The notes under the pieces were generated by a model. That model was not told where the DNA came from, made no database searches, and saw only the letters and a list, made by a program, of their open reading frames with translations. The translations under genes were made by a program, and so were the position numbers. Positions 22,686-34,066 of a stretch of DNA of 64,000 nt are shown here, in pieces; position 1 is the stretch's first letter; every line of letters begins with the position of its first letter. Source of the stretch: Neostapfia colusana (lineage: Eukaryota; Streptophyta; Magnoliopsida; Poales; Poaceae); contig JASWHV010000012.1 of assembly GCA_030760725.1 (NCBI GenBank), positions 54,157,652-54,221,651 of the forward strand, in the 5' to 3' direction.

Positions 22686-25600
22686 TGTAAAGGTCCCAAA
22701 AATGTGAATACAAAGAAACATGAGTTTGCACAAATGTTGGAGTCATGTGTATGAGAAAGGGGCTTGGTTGAAACTTTTTCCCACATATGATGACATAGGT
22801 GAGATTTCTTCTAAACAAACTTAGGGTTACTGCATGGATGGACCTCATGTAGATTAAAACCCCAGAAATGAAGAGCTCAAGTGCAAGGTAAGGGTTTAAA
22901 AATCAGTGATGAACTAAATGTAGATTCAAACTTCAAGTGAGGGGAAGACACAATGGAAATTCAAAACTGTTTGTGTCCAAACTATTGTTTGCAGCAGCCA
23001 ACACAAGAATCAAGTGGCATATTTGGATTCCTTAGGTCCGAATTAGTGGGGAGGCAAAGTTTCATTAATTTTTGAAAAGATTTGTTGCCCATTTTTCCAA
23101 AGGGAGTCAAATGTGCAAAGAATTCAAATAAACATTTGAATTTGCATGGAATTTATCCAAACTATTCAATTGAGCTCAGTTTCCAATTTTCAAACAATTG
23201 GGTTGGATAATTGTCAAACTTCGGAGATATTTTGAGGAAAAGAGGTACTGAATTGTGGGGCCCACATGTCATAGGAATGAGTAGATTTAACACTTAAGTT
23301 TTCTCTCTGTTTCCTCACTCCACCGGGGTTTCACCCGCGGGCGACACCGAGCGGCCGCCCCCGTCGACCGAGGCTCCACCTCCTGCTCTTCGCCCGGGCC
23401 GCTGGCAGCACGAGAGTCGGCGGCGCCCCTCCACGTGATTCTTCCCGCGTAGACAAGGTGACCACGGGTGTTTCTTCTCCTCACACGCGCGTTCTCCCGA
23501 AAACAAAACCGAGCTCGCCGCTCCTCTGGGAAGCCATCGGGAGCCGGCTAAACCGCGCCACAGCGCCTCCCTGAGCTGCACAACGACGCTGTGCCATCGT
23601 TCCGCACCTTCTGAGCGCGAGAGCTAGCCATCCGTGGTGGGTTTCGAGCGTTAAACGCCTCAACCGCGGCGAACCACAGCCAGCCGACGATCGGGCGCAC
23701 ACGGGCAGCCTTCCACAAGGGTCATCACGTCCGAGCAAGCCCGGCCACGGGAGCGCGCCATCGTGCTGCTGCTCTCCTCCAAAGCTTGGAGCAAACCGTG
23801 GAGGATCGGCGGCCAATTCGGAGATTTTGTCCCGGCGATCTCCAACAGAGCATCCGGTAATCGCCGCCAAAATTCTCGCTCTCCAATCCTCTGTAGCTTG
23901 TCAAATCTTGCACACAGGTCGGCCACTAGCCGGTGATTAGTAGTCCTTCACAACCCTAGTTGGAAAGATGCACGTAGACCGCATGAAATCCAAAAATTCC
24001 GACCTCAAACGCGGAGGAGGTTTCGGGTGCACGGTGAGACACCGTTAGCCGCCGGTCCCGAGCGGTTTTGAGGCTAGGTCGAGCATCCCCATAGTCCACT
24101 GGTGCTATAGCGCCGTACCACCGAGGACTGGGCAGGCTAGGATGACCGGGCGACGTTGCCGAACCGGTCCAGACCCGCCGCGCCGTGGCCAGCTAGGTTA
24201 GAGCCATCGCCGGCCGGGGAAGAGGGTTCCATCATGTTCAGCACGTGAAATAAGGCCCTAGCGGCGAGGGAGGGCTCGGGGCATGGCCGGGAGGCCGGAA
24301 TCCATCGAACTCCGGCGAGCCCGGCGGTGCGCGGGCGCGGGTGGCCGGAGGTAGAAGACGACCCGGTGGGTCCCGCCCGTCAGCGACGGTTTTTCAAATA
24401 TTTGATCGGTTGTGGCGCAGGGATATGGTGTGGCGGCGCGGGAAATACCTGTAGCCCCGTGTGGCTTGCCTCAGCGAGTGACACCTGTCCCCGGACCCAC
24501 AGCCAGTATTTGAACATTTTGGGGGAATTTCAGTTTTCAGTTCAAACTTCGAATAGCTACAACTTTGGGTAGGAGAATCCAAAAATTTTGAAACAAATTT
24601 CGTTGGATTCCTCTGGTAGAGTACTATCCAAATATGAAACCCAATTTGTATGAAACCGTTTATTTAACTCTATAAAATTCTTTAAAGATTTCTAGCAAAA
24701 GAATTTTAGAGGGAGTTTTGTTAAACCAAAAATCCTCACATTTTGCCATAATAGTCTTTAGGGTATTAGTGAACACCTGTAAAATTTTCAACGCATTTGG
24801 AGTTGATTTAGTTAGGTTAATTCTGATTTTAAGTTTCTGTATTCAAATGAATACAGAAACAATTTCAGAGAATTTCCAAAACTTGGAAATTCAGTTCTAG
24901 CCATTCCTTAGCTCCAAAAATTCTAGGAAAATTCATGCAAACTCTATGAGCTATAATTGAAATTGTGGGTAACTAATTTTGCATGAACATGGGTGGTATC
25001 TCAGAATTAATTCTTCTTTGCTTAATTGCTTAGAAAATTATGCTGAGCAAACCACTCAATGAAAAGTGCTAATTTTTGGGCCAGAGGACTTTCTTGTGAC
25101 AAGGAACTCACATGAAAATTCTCAGCCCCATTGGAGCCCTGGATCACCCCTGTTCTTTTTAACCTCCTTAGGTGATCAATATAGAAGAGGGGGAAAACCA
25201 CTTAGCCTTTAATCATGTGCTTAGATCCAAACCTAAACCACTAGCACCAGTGTCATTTTAAATTCTTAAATGGAGTTCCAGTTTTTGAAAACTTGTTATT
25301 AGGACTTGTAGCAAAGTCTTTACAATTAAACGATATGCATATTCATCACGTGTAGTATCTACGTGGAGGAGTTGAAGTCATCGGAGTAGAAATCAAGGAA
25401 AGAGGAAATAGGTTGATCAAGCACCAAGTGGTCTTCACTAACTGCATATATATATAAGTCACCTGCAAAACAAAAAGCAAGCCCCGGTTTGCATCAAATT
25501 TACAAGTTTTTATTTGTATTCACTTCATACGTCTAGCATTTTATTTATTGCATTACGTCTAGATGGTATGAAACTCCAAATGCATGACCCAGAAAACCCT

Positions 25601-26308
25601 GGAGTTTAATGTAGGATATGTTAACCATTAATTATAACTGCTGATCTCAACAAAAGTGGATTAAAAGAAGCATAACTCGAGTGGGCAGATTCCTACTCGT
25701 GAAACGGGGTTAAGGGGGATCAATCGGAAGAGTTGGGAATTGATCCTCATAGTTGGGAATGGAGACCGGGCAGTGGATGGAAGGTCAAGGACGTGGTCCT
25801 GTGAGCCTAGTCTATGTCTGAGTCGATTAAGGCCCGTTCTCATGTGCGGCCCCGCTGGACAAGTTTGAGATGTGTACCGGATGCATACTGGCAATATGGG
25901 ACCCAGGAAACCGATGTAACATGTTAACCTGGGTGTCGAGGCATACCTCACAGTCTGATGCCGATGCTGAAAGGATAGAGAAGTCGGCTCTACGAGGGTT
26001 TGCCGTAGAGAGGCTTAATCCCAGTCGGTGGGACCGGTTCGACATTTGGGTGTCGTGTGAAAGGTTGCCACGTACGACGTCAGTGATGGTTGCTGTGTGC
26101 AACGTCGAGTACGGGCGTACATGTCGTGTCAGCCGGGTGTTTTTGATTGCAATCACCGTCGCTCGCGGTAGTGAGCATACTTGTACACTGAGTCGTGACG
26201 TAGTAATAAACTGGGAAACGTTTAATATGCTTCGTGAGTAATCCTCATAATGGAGATGAGGAAAGATCAATACTTCACTAAATTTACTTTCCACCTTGGG
26301 CTAGTAGC

Positions 26309-26350
26309 GTCGAGGCAAAGCGTTTCTTGTTTGATTGTGGAGTCTTGACG
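26309..26350 (+). other. Conserved LTR hairpin HP1 in E
   Basis: CGTCGAG pairs with CTTGACG (one G-U pair) around the conserved loop. This is the hairpin on which E's left palindrome turns. Confidence 0.7.
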
Positions 26351-26416
26351 GTAATGGCGCAAGGTTTGTATGAGTCTAGGGTAGCTCACTAAAGCTACTT
26401 TCACCTCGGGCAAGTG

Positions 26417-26461
26417 ACATCGAGATGAAGCGTTTCTTGTTTGATTGTGGAGTCTCGATGT
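26417..26461 (+). other. Conserved LTR hairpin HP2 in E
   Basis: ACATCGAGA pairs perfectly with TCTCGATGT around a 27-base loop with the core GTTTCTTGTTTGATTG. It is a tandem partner of HP1, about 110 bases downstream. Confidence 0.75.
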
Positions 26462-27011
26462 AAATTGCGCGAGGGCTATAAAAGTTGCTTAAAACTTGAA
26501 GTAAGGACTCCCCTTTAGCTCAAGTTGGTCGTTTGTGCAAATTTCTATAATCAGCCCTCTATTTCCATCATATAGAGTTTCATGACTAGGGTGACGGGTC
26601 AGTCTTGCTGAGCTTCGTGCTCACAGATACTGCACAAGTTGTTTTGCAGGTAATAACTGTACGCTGTGATGTACGGGTACCTGATGAGACTCGGAGCTCT
26701 CCGAGTGATGAACTCTGGGTAACCCCTGCTGCTGCTATTATGACAGTGTTGCTAGCAAGAAGGGTCCGCGGGCTGGACACCTTCTCTGTTGCTTAGCATA
26801 GGTATGAGACGTGAGTTGTAATAGACTTCCGCTGTAGTTTATTTTGAGAAGTATTTGTAAAATCAACACTTTGTAAGCTTCCGCTTGTCTTATGTAATAC
26901 GATGCTTTATTATGTGTGCTGTTGGGTGCCGCATCGCACGGCACCACCCAATGCGATTCCCGGGCGAGGTGTCCCGTCCCCGTGAGTGATCGGGACGGCG
27001 GGGTCCTCACA

Positions 27012-27016
27012 GTTTA
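27012..27016. repeat. Target site duplication GTTTA, right of E
   Basis: Matches 14992-14996; see the left copy. Confidence 0.85.
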
Positions 27017-28289
27017 CCCCTCGGCTCCGGTGCTGATCCTCAGATTACGGCCAACAGCAGCCCCGAACGCCGGAGCTGAGCTGGGGAACCTCTTGTGCAC
27101 TCGCTGGCGCTCCCTTTTCGTGTGGACGGCTCGAGCAGAAGAGGACGCGAGCTGGTGGACAACCGAGGGAAACAGAGGCGTCGCCGGTGGCTGTTTTTCG
27201 GGCGCGGAAGCAGAAGAACCCGCAAGCACGAGTGGAAGACTTCGTGTTTGCCTCGGTGGGGAGGATAAACGCCGGTTCAACCGCCTCTGGCGGCCGCGCG
27301 TGGGGGGGGGGGCAGCTCGAGCAGGAGGTGTCTGTGGCTGCTGCCTCGGTGGCGCCGGGAGCTCGGTCTAACCCGAGAGCAAAGACTTTGGTGCTAAGTT
27401 TTTCCCTCCTCTCAATGACAATTGGGGCCCACAGTCCCCCTCCCAAATATCTCCAAATTTTTGGCACTTTACAAATTCAATTCTGAGGAACTCAAATTCC
27501 AAAGTTATTTGGCAATTTGACCTGTTTTGCCTCAGTTTCAAATTTGAATTCAAATTTAGATGAAATTTACAAGTCCCTTTGATAGTCATATCAAGGCACC
27601 TCCAAATTTGCTCAAAATTTGCCTCCTTCACAACTTGAACCTGAGGAATTCAAATATGTCCTCTGATCTTTGAGTTGGCTATTGCAAATACACTTTTTCA
27701 AACAACAGTTTGAATTTTCTCTTTTGAACATGCCCTCCTTCTTCTTGAAGTGCATCTCTTAATTCAAACTGAATTCAAAGTTTTTATTGCTCATGCCAAC
27801 ACTTTCATGAGTAACACAAAAGTTCTTTGTAAGTCCCATTTCTTGTATTCAAACTCTACTTTATTCATAGCTCAAATTTTCTATTCACAAGTTTTGGGAC
27901 TTTTACAAAAATTCCCCTTTTTTGGGGAATTGGGGAATTTGGAGATCTGTGGGAAAATTTGGGAAAATTGAAATTGGCTCATTTCAGCTATCTTTTTCCT
28001 ATTCCTCAACATTTCTATGTCACTTACTCCATTTTCTACATTCCCCTCTCCATTTCTGTGTCCCACTCTCCATTTCTACATTCCCCTCTCCATTTCTATG
28101 TCCCATTTCTCCATTTCTATATGCCCATCTCCATTTCTATGGTTTCTTTATCCATTTCTATGGTTCTTTCTCCATTTCTATAGTTTTTTCTCCATTTCTA
28201 TGGTTCTTTCTCCATTTCTAATTCTTTTATAATGTTTCTCTACATGAAAAATGTATGCAATGCATGGATATGAAATTGAGGGTGTTACA
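27017..28289 (-). repeat. 3' LTR of element B, part 2 (U3 side)
   Basis: It continues the LTR interrupted by E. The GC-rich block (27017-27380) joins the one ending at 14996. GGGGCCCAC lies near 27425, followed by an AT-rich U3 and a tandem-repeat zone. It ends GGTGTTACA at 28289 (minus-strand LTR start TGTAACACC), directly next to the polypurine tract of B. Both parts together give about 4.2 kb, comparable to E's LTR. Confidence 0.75.
28025..28222 (-). repeat. ~20-bp tandem repeats in B's U3
   Basis: About ten degenerate copies of a unit around TCCATTTCTATGG with roughly 20-bp spacing. They lie within ~270 bp of the U3 terminus. Repeated U3 units in LTRs often act as enhancers; that role here is inference. 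Confidence 0.8.
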
Positions 28290-28306
28290 AACCTACCCCC
28301 CTTAAA
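28290..28306 (-). promoter_or_regulatory. Polypurine tract of B
   Basis: On the minus strand a TTTAAGGGGGG-type purine run abuts the LTR start. It sits only a few codons after KLAPRYI of the integrase because the pol tail is deleted. Confidence 0.85.
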
Positions 28307-31300
28307 CTGAATCTCGTGATGTAACGAGGTGCTAATTTGCCCTTGACGTTAAACCGTCGTTGGCCTCGGATAGGCGATACCTTAAAATACACAAAGTCTC
28401 CCACTTCGAAGGTCAATTTTCTTCGCCTGTTATCCGCATAACCTTTTTGTCGTGACTGAGCAGCCTTCAAATTTTCTCGTATCGTTTGGACTTGCTTCTC
28501 AGCGTCTTGCAGCACTTCGAGTCCAAACACTTGGCTCTCTCCGGTCTCATTCCAGAACAGTGGCGTTCTACACCGTCTACCATACAATGCTTCAAAAGGT
28601 GACATCTTCAAGCTGGCTTGGTAGCTGTTGTTGTATGAGAATTCAGCATACGGCAAGCTCCTATCCCAACTACACCCATGTTTCAAAGCGCATGCTCTTA
28701 ACATGTCTTCCAAAGTTTGATTTGTCCTCCTAGTTTGCCTGTCGGTTTGCGGGTGATAAGCGGAGCTGAAACCCAGTCGTGTAACCATAGCTTCATGCAG
28801 CTTCTTCTAGAACCTAGAGGTAAATTGAGTACCCCGGTCTGACACTATCCTTTTTGAAACTCCATGGCGACACACGGTTTGCTTCATATACAGCTCGGCT
28901 AGTTGTGCAACGTTGTACTTGGTTTTAACAGGAAGGAAATGGGCTGTTTTTGTCAATCGGTCCAAGATAACCCAAATAGAGTCGTAACCCGATTGAGTAC
29001 GTGGCAATCCGATGATGAAATCCATGCTGATGTCTTCCCACTTCCACTCGGGTACTTTCGATGGCTGCAACAGTCCAGCGGGTCTTTGATGTTCGGCCTT
29101 CACCCGTTGGCACGTGTCGCATAAGGCAACATATTCAGCTATGTCACTTTTCATACCATCCCACCAATAGCAAGTTTTCAGGTCCTTGTACATCTTTGTA
29201 CAGCCGGGATGTATGGAATAAGGTGAGTCATGTGCCTCCTTTAATATCGTGTCGCAGATATGCTTTACGTTAGGCACACAAATCATTTTTCCAAACCAAA
29301 GCGTGCCTTTCTCGTCTTCCTTAAAATCCTTCTATGCCTTGTAGGATTCTTTCCTTGATTTCCTTGATTTCCTCATCCGTTGCTTGGCCATCTCGTATCT
29401 CTTGTCCCAGCGAAGAGTTGAGTTCTATCACTTCCATCTCGTTCAAGAACCCGAGATGTAACCGTTCGAACTCCTTGCGCAGCTCGGGTGGCAGCTCCTG
29501 AACCGTGAGTTGGTGACATGCTCCTTTTCGGCTCAACGCATCAGCTACTACATTGGCCTTTCCGGGGTGATAGTTGATTCGAACATCATAATCCTTGATG
29601 AGTTAAAACCATCGACGTTGCCTCAGATTCAGATCTGTTTGCGTGAATATATACTTGAGCCTTTTGTGATCCGTATAGATCTCATATCGGTGGCCTAGGA
29701 TATAATGCCTCCAAATCGTCAAGGCATGTACCACGGCTGCAAGTTCCAAGTCATGTGTGGGGTAATACAGCTCGTGTTTCTTTAGTTACCTCGACGCATA
29801 GGCTACCACTTTTCCTTCTTGCATGAGCACACATCCAAGCTCTTGTCTTGATGCGTCACAATATAAGTCAAAGCTCTTGCTCACATCCGGCGATACCAAA
29901 ACCGGCATTGTGGTTAGTCTTTTCTTGAGCTCCTCAAAACTTTCTTGGCACACTTGTGTTCACTGAAATGCTTTTCCCTTCATTAGCAATTCAGTCATAG
30001 GTTTCGCTATTTTGGAGAAATCCTTGATGAACCGGCGGTAGTATCCAGCCATCCCAAGGAAACTCCGAATATCTCTCACATTCTGCGGTTGGTTCCACTT
30101 TAAAACGTCTCCCACTTTTCCGGGATCGACCGATACTCCTCCCTCGGAGATGATGTGGCCTAGGAACGATGTCTCCTTTAGCCAAAATTGACACTTGCTG
30201 AACTTGGCATACAATTGATGCTCTCACAGTTTCTGCAATGTCAATCTCAAGTGTTCTTCGTGTTCTTCCTCGCTCTTTGAATACACCACGATATCATCGA
30301 TGAAAACCACGACGAACTTGTCAAAATACTCCATGAAGACCTTATTCATGAGGTACATAAAGTATGTGGGTGCATTCGTTAAACCAAAAGACATAACGGT
30401 ATATTCATACGAACCATACCGTGTTCGAAATGCAGTCTTGGGTATGTCGGAGGGCTTAATCTTCAGCTGGAAGTATCCCGACTGAAGATCAATCTTGGAG
30501 AAAATTCGAGCACCTTTCATTTGGTCGAACAGGTCCTCTATACGGGGCAGCGGGTATTTATTCTTGATCGTCACCTCATTGAGAGATCTATAATCCACAC
30601 ACATCCTTTGGGTCCCATCCTTCTTGTCTACGAAGAGCACAGGGGCTCCCCATGGTGACGAGCTTGGGCATATAAAACCCTTTTCTAGCTGCTCCTGAAT
30701 TTGCTTCTTAAGTTCCACTAGTTCGTTAGCGGGCATCCTATACGGCCTTTTCGCTATAGGTGCAGTTCCGGGTACTAAATCAATGGCAAATTCAATGTCC
30801 CGGTCAGGTGGCATACCTAAAAGTTCTTCTGGGAACACATCTGAAAATTCTTGAACCACCGGAATGCTTTCCAATGTTGCTTCTTCGACGTGGTTCAACG
30901 CTGCCTTCTCGGTTGCCGGTTGGGCTGACTCGAACTCAATATGAGTGTCGTGCTCATTTGTCAACTGCACGCTCCTCTCAGCACATTGAATCACTCCGTT
31001 GTGCTTGCTTAACCAATCCATTCCGTGTATTATATCAATCCCTTGGGAATCAAAGACAATAAGGTTGGCAGGGAAGTCTACCCCCCTTATTTTAAGGTTT
31101 ACTTTTGGACATACTATATTAGTCCTCATCTCTCCACAGGGAGAATTAACCAACATAGTGTGTTTCATGTGTGATATGGGCAGATTATACTTGGCAACAT
31201 AATTGGATGATATGAATAAATGCATAGCTCCGGAATCAAATAAAACAGTGGCTGGGTTGGAGTTGGCAAGGAACATACCAATCACGACGTCCTCAGCTTG

Positions 31301-32518
31301 TTTTGCTTCCTCAGCGGAGACATGATTCACGTTGCCACGAGCGTAGTTCTGCTGCCAACGGTTACCTTGCGTAGCTCCTCTATTTGGCCGTGGGTTCTGT
31401 TTTGGTGCATTGGTCGGCTGTCCTAGGCCTTTCTTTGGGCATTGACTTGCAAAGTGTCCCGCCTCTCCGCATGAAAAGCATGCTTTGCTGCCCACAACAG
31501 TAGGAATGTTGGGGCGAGGCTGGTTTTGAGCATAGGTGCCCATGTTGGGACGGGGCGCAGGAGGCAAAGGCATACGAGGTGCTTGCATAACAGGACGTTG
31601 CTGCGGTGGCTGATTAGGGCGAGGTGGATTTGTAGGGCGGAAAGTAGAAGCGGACGAGCCATACTGTGGTGCAGCTACAGCCATGAAACGGGGACATACA
31701 TTTCTCGCTTGTGGCTAGTATGGCATCTTCCTCTTTCCCTCTTGCTCGATCTCACGGATCTTGCTCTCAACCACTATAGCTTTGTCAACGAGCTTCTGGA
31801 AGTTTGCATAATCGTTGTTGAGCAGCTGAACTTGGATCTCATTGTTCAATCCTCTCATGAATAAGCATTGCTTCCTTTGATCCGAGTTGACATCTTCTGG
31901 AGCATACCTTGACAGCTGCGTGAACTTGTTGAGGTACTCATTCACGCTCTTCCTTCCTTGGCGGATACCTTCAAACTCTTGCCTTTTAAGCATCATGACT
32001 CCAGCAGGGACGTAATGTGAGCGGAAACTCTCCTTGAATTTAGCCCAAGTGATAGTCTCCTGGTGGACATGAGCATTGCAAATAGCATCCCACCAGTCAG
32101 CGGATGCTCCCATAAGATGGTGCGATGCGAAGAGAACTTTCTCCCGATCATTGCACTGAAAAATAGCAAGCTTCTTTTCCATGGATTTCAACCAATCATC
32201 AGCTTCCATGGGGTCATTAGCTTGTGCAAAAGTAGGCGGCCTAGTCCTCATGAACTCTCCCAATCTGTTGTGAGCCGGTGGTGGTGGCGGTGGGGGTGAA
32301 GGAACGGGGTTAGGATTGTTGTTGTTGTTGGCTTGCAGCTGTCCCAATGTTTGTATCATAGTCTGCATGAGCTGGTTCTGCATAGCCATCAACCGTTCAA
32401 GGTTGTTTGCATCAGCCCCGGGGTTAGCATTTTCAGGAACTTCAACGTTGCCATCCTCTTGTGGTTCATTGTTGCCACGGGCGTTCCTCCTTTGACGGCT
32501 GGCGTTTTCCCTCACCAT
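28307..32518 (-). pseudogene. gag-pol: gag-pol polyprotein of B, broken and 3'-truncated
   Basis: Starts MVREN at 32518. Order: capsid, CCHC knuckle (CFSCGEAGHFASQC, near 31475), protease with DSGA, RT with FIDD near 30295, RNase H (about 29560-29900), integrase HHCC near 29130-29220 and core to 28310. Breaks: TAG 31715-31717, TGA 30224-30226, TGA 29960-29962, at least two stops in RNase H, and others near 29320 and 28807. The integrase motif reads TDRQTRRTNQ where relatives have TDGQTER, so the third catalytic acid is lost. The sequence jumps from KLAPRYI straight to the polypurine tract, removing the GPF end and chromodomain-like tail. Related to D's pol and more distant from A and E. Confidence 0.9.
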
Positions 32519-32801
32519 ATGTGAGAGAGAGTAGAGTAGAATGAAAATAGAAGTTTAGATTGATTCCCCCCAACTATATGCATCAAGGTGTATGAACTAA
32601 ATATCTTCTTTTATTAATTTCAGCCTATATGAGGATGTGAACACGTGCCGAAGCATCTCACATCTCTCCACTATGTGTGGATGTGGACATTCGCCGAAGC
32701 ATCCCACAACTCACACCAGCACACAAACCAAGCAATCACCACAAAAGTTCAACACACCACTCTTATTCAAGCTACTACGATCTAAACGTTTCTATTACAG
32801 C
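32519..32801 (-). other. gag-ORF0 spacer of B
   Basis: Noncoding stretch between ORF0 and gag of B, with a repeated CATCTC/CACATC motif near 32655-32700. No gene seen. Confidence 0.55.
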
Positions 32802-33797
32802 TTATTTAATGGGAATCCTAAACTTAATCATGTGAACCGGTGCTGTTCTCGCCGTGTGACGGGGGTAGTCCATACATGGGCACACGCCATGGTGAGTCGG
32901 CTGTCCATGTAGGGTTAGATGACGCTGGTGCTCCATTTGCTCCGCGTTGGCACGAGTCTCCTCTTGTTTCTCCAGCAAATACAGCTTGTTGCGGAGGTAA
33001 CGGATCTCTTCTTGTGCGCTTGCGTAGCGGTTTCCTAACTCCACGAGCAACCTTTGTGACTTGTCAGCAGCTTGTGGGTTGGAAAGGGCTGTTACATGGG
33101 GTCCAACGATCTCCCTTGTGCCACTCTTCCGACATGGGTGCAGCTCAAAAGTGGTGCCCTCAAGCTGCTCATGGAAGGCGTAGCACAGTCCGGTGAGTGC
33201 TTCCAATGCAGCATCATCGATAGCTTCTGCCCTTGTAGCTCTCCATGTGGGTGTGAAGTGCTGAGTGACAACCCTACCGTTAGATAGGATTGTTACATCA
33301 GCCTTCCACTCTTCATGTCCGCAATGAGGGACTTTCTTGAGAAGATATTCCGGGTATAAGCTGCAGCAATCCAGAAATTCTTTGAGCTCCCTGGATGTGT
33401 GTCCTCCTTCCATTCCATCGGACCGAAATTCTTGAACTAAATGGTTGGACCATTCATCACCGTCATTATTGATCTCAACAAGGGGTGGATCCTCCTCGGG
33501 TACATCTCCTCCCGTCATAGTTTCATGAGGCTCCACGGGGTGTAAGCCCGCGTGAAACTCCTCCTGAGGTGCGTACCAATGCTGTTTTTGTGGATCATCT
33601 TCCATGTCGTCCTCGAATGGTTCCACCTCTTCCAGATCCTCTTACTCATGCATATAACTATTTACTTCATCTTCATCATGAGGTTCCGTCTTCACTTCCG
33701 CCCAATATGGTCCATCGGACACCTCAATAGGGTTAAGAGCACTCCCACGCGGTGGTGGACGAGCCCTTATGCGTGCTGTGCTCCTGGTCACCGGCAT
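32802..33797 (-). pseudogene. ORF0 of B, one internal stop
   Basis: The minus-strand frame starts at ATG 33797-33795 (MPVTRSTARIRA), directly after TTTATAG, and has a TAA at 33644-33642. It then stays open to about 32802, roughly 330 codons in all. After an acidic N-terminus, a segment WKADVTILSNG, later AIDDAALEALTGL, resembles a double-stranded-RNA-binding fold in layout, though the usual lysine patch is weak. A C-terminal coiled coil follows (EEIRYLRNKLYLLEKQEE). The layout (alpha-beta domain, coiled coil, upstream of gag) parallels the family A ORF0 although residues have diverged strongly. Function is unknown; RNA binding is inference. Confidence 0.65.
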
Positions 33798-34050
33798 CTA
33801 TAAATAAGACATGAGAAACTTTAGAGAAGGAAGTAATAACTCCCAAAACTTCAGAAACTATGGAGCAAGAAAGCAAATGCGTGGCTGTCCAAAAGAAGAG
33901 AAAAGAGGGGCTGAAAATAGCTCTTTGCGGTGGCTGATTTGACAAGAAAAGTTCAGCAGCAAGCAATTTTCGAAAATAGCGGTTTAGAGGGGTGTGCCTA
34001 TGTGTTTTAGAGTGTCCATTCTACCTAAGCTTGCATCCTACGGCCAACAT
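33798..34050 (-). other. Short leader of B
   Basis: About 250 bases between primer site and ORF0, far shorter than the 1.5-kb leader of family A. No open frame of note. Confidence 0.65.
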
Positions 34051-34063
34051 GGCTCTGATACCA
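34051..34063 (-). promoter_or_regulatory. Primer-binding site of B
   Basis: GGCTCTGATACCA on the plus strand is TGGTATCAGAGCC on the element strand, the initiator tRNA-Met complement, 3 bases from the LTR. Confidence 0.9.
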
Positions 34064-34066
34064 ATC

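Larger units (their letters stand above)
14997..27011 (+). mobile_element. Element E: Ty3-gypsy with palindromic 5' end
   Basis: A 12-kb insertion in B's 3' LTR, flanked by GTTTA on both sides. From left: inverted U5-side LTR copy, turn-around, partial sense LTR, primer site, leader, broken gag-pol, polypurine tract, full 3' LTR. Both outer ends are the LTR U5 terminus (TGTGATGG... at left, ...TCCTCACA at right), whereas a normal insertion shows U3 at the left. It lacks the ORF0 found in families A and B. Confidence 0.85.
22686..27011 (+). repeat. 3' LTR of E (complete, 4.3 kb)
   Basis: It starts TGTAAAGGTC and ends TCCTCACA, followed by the target duplication GTTTA. It has an AT-rich U3, GGGGCCCACATGTCA near 23257 at the start of a GC-rich block (about 23310-24500), a TATATATATA stretch at about 25449 that may be the promoter, and two conserved hairpins (26309-26350, 26417-26461) near the U5 end. 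Open frames in the GC-rich block are composition artefacts. Confidence 0.9.

Noticed and set aside
26916..27486. Open frames spanning the end of E's LTR and the B LTR core
   Set aside because: They cross the insertion junction at 27011/27012, so they cannot be ancestral genes; composition artefact.
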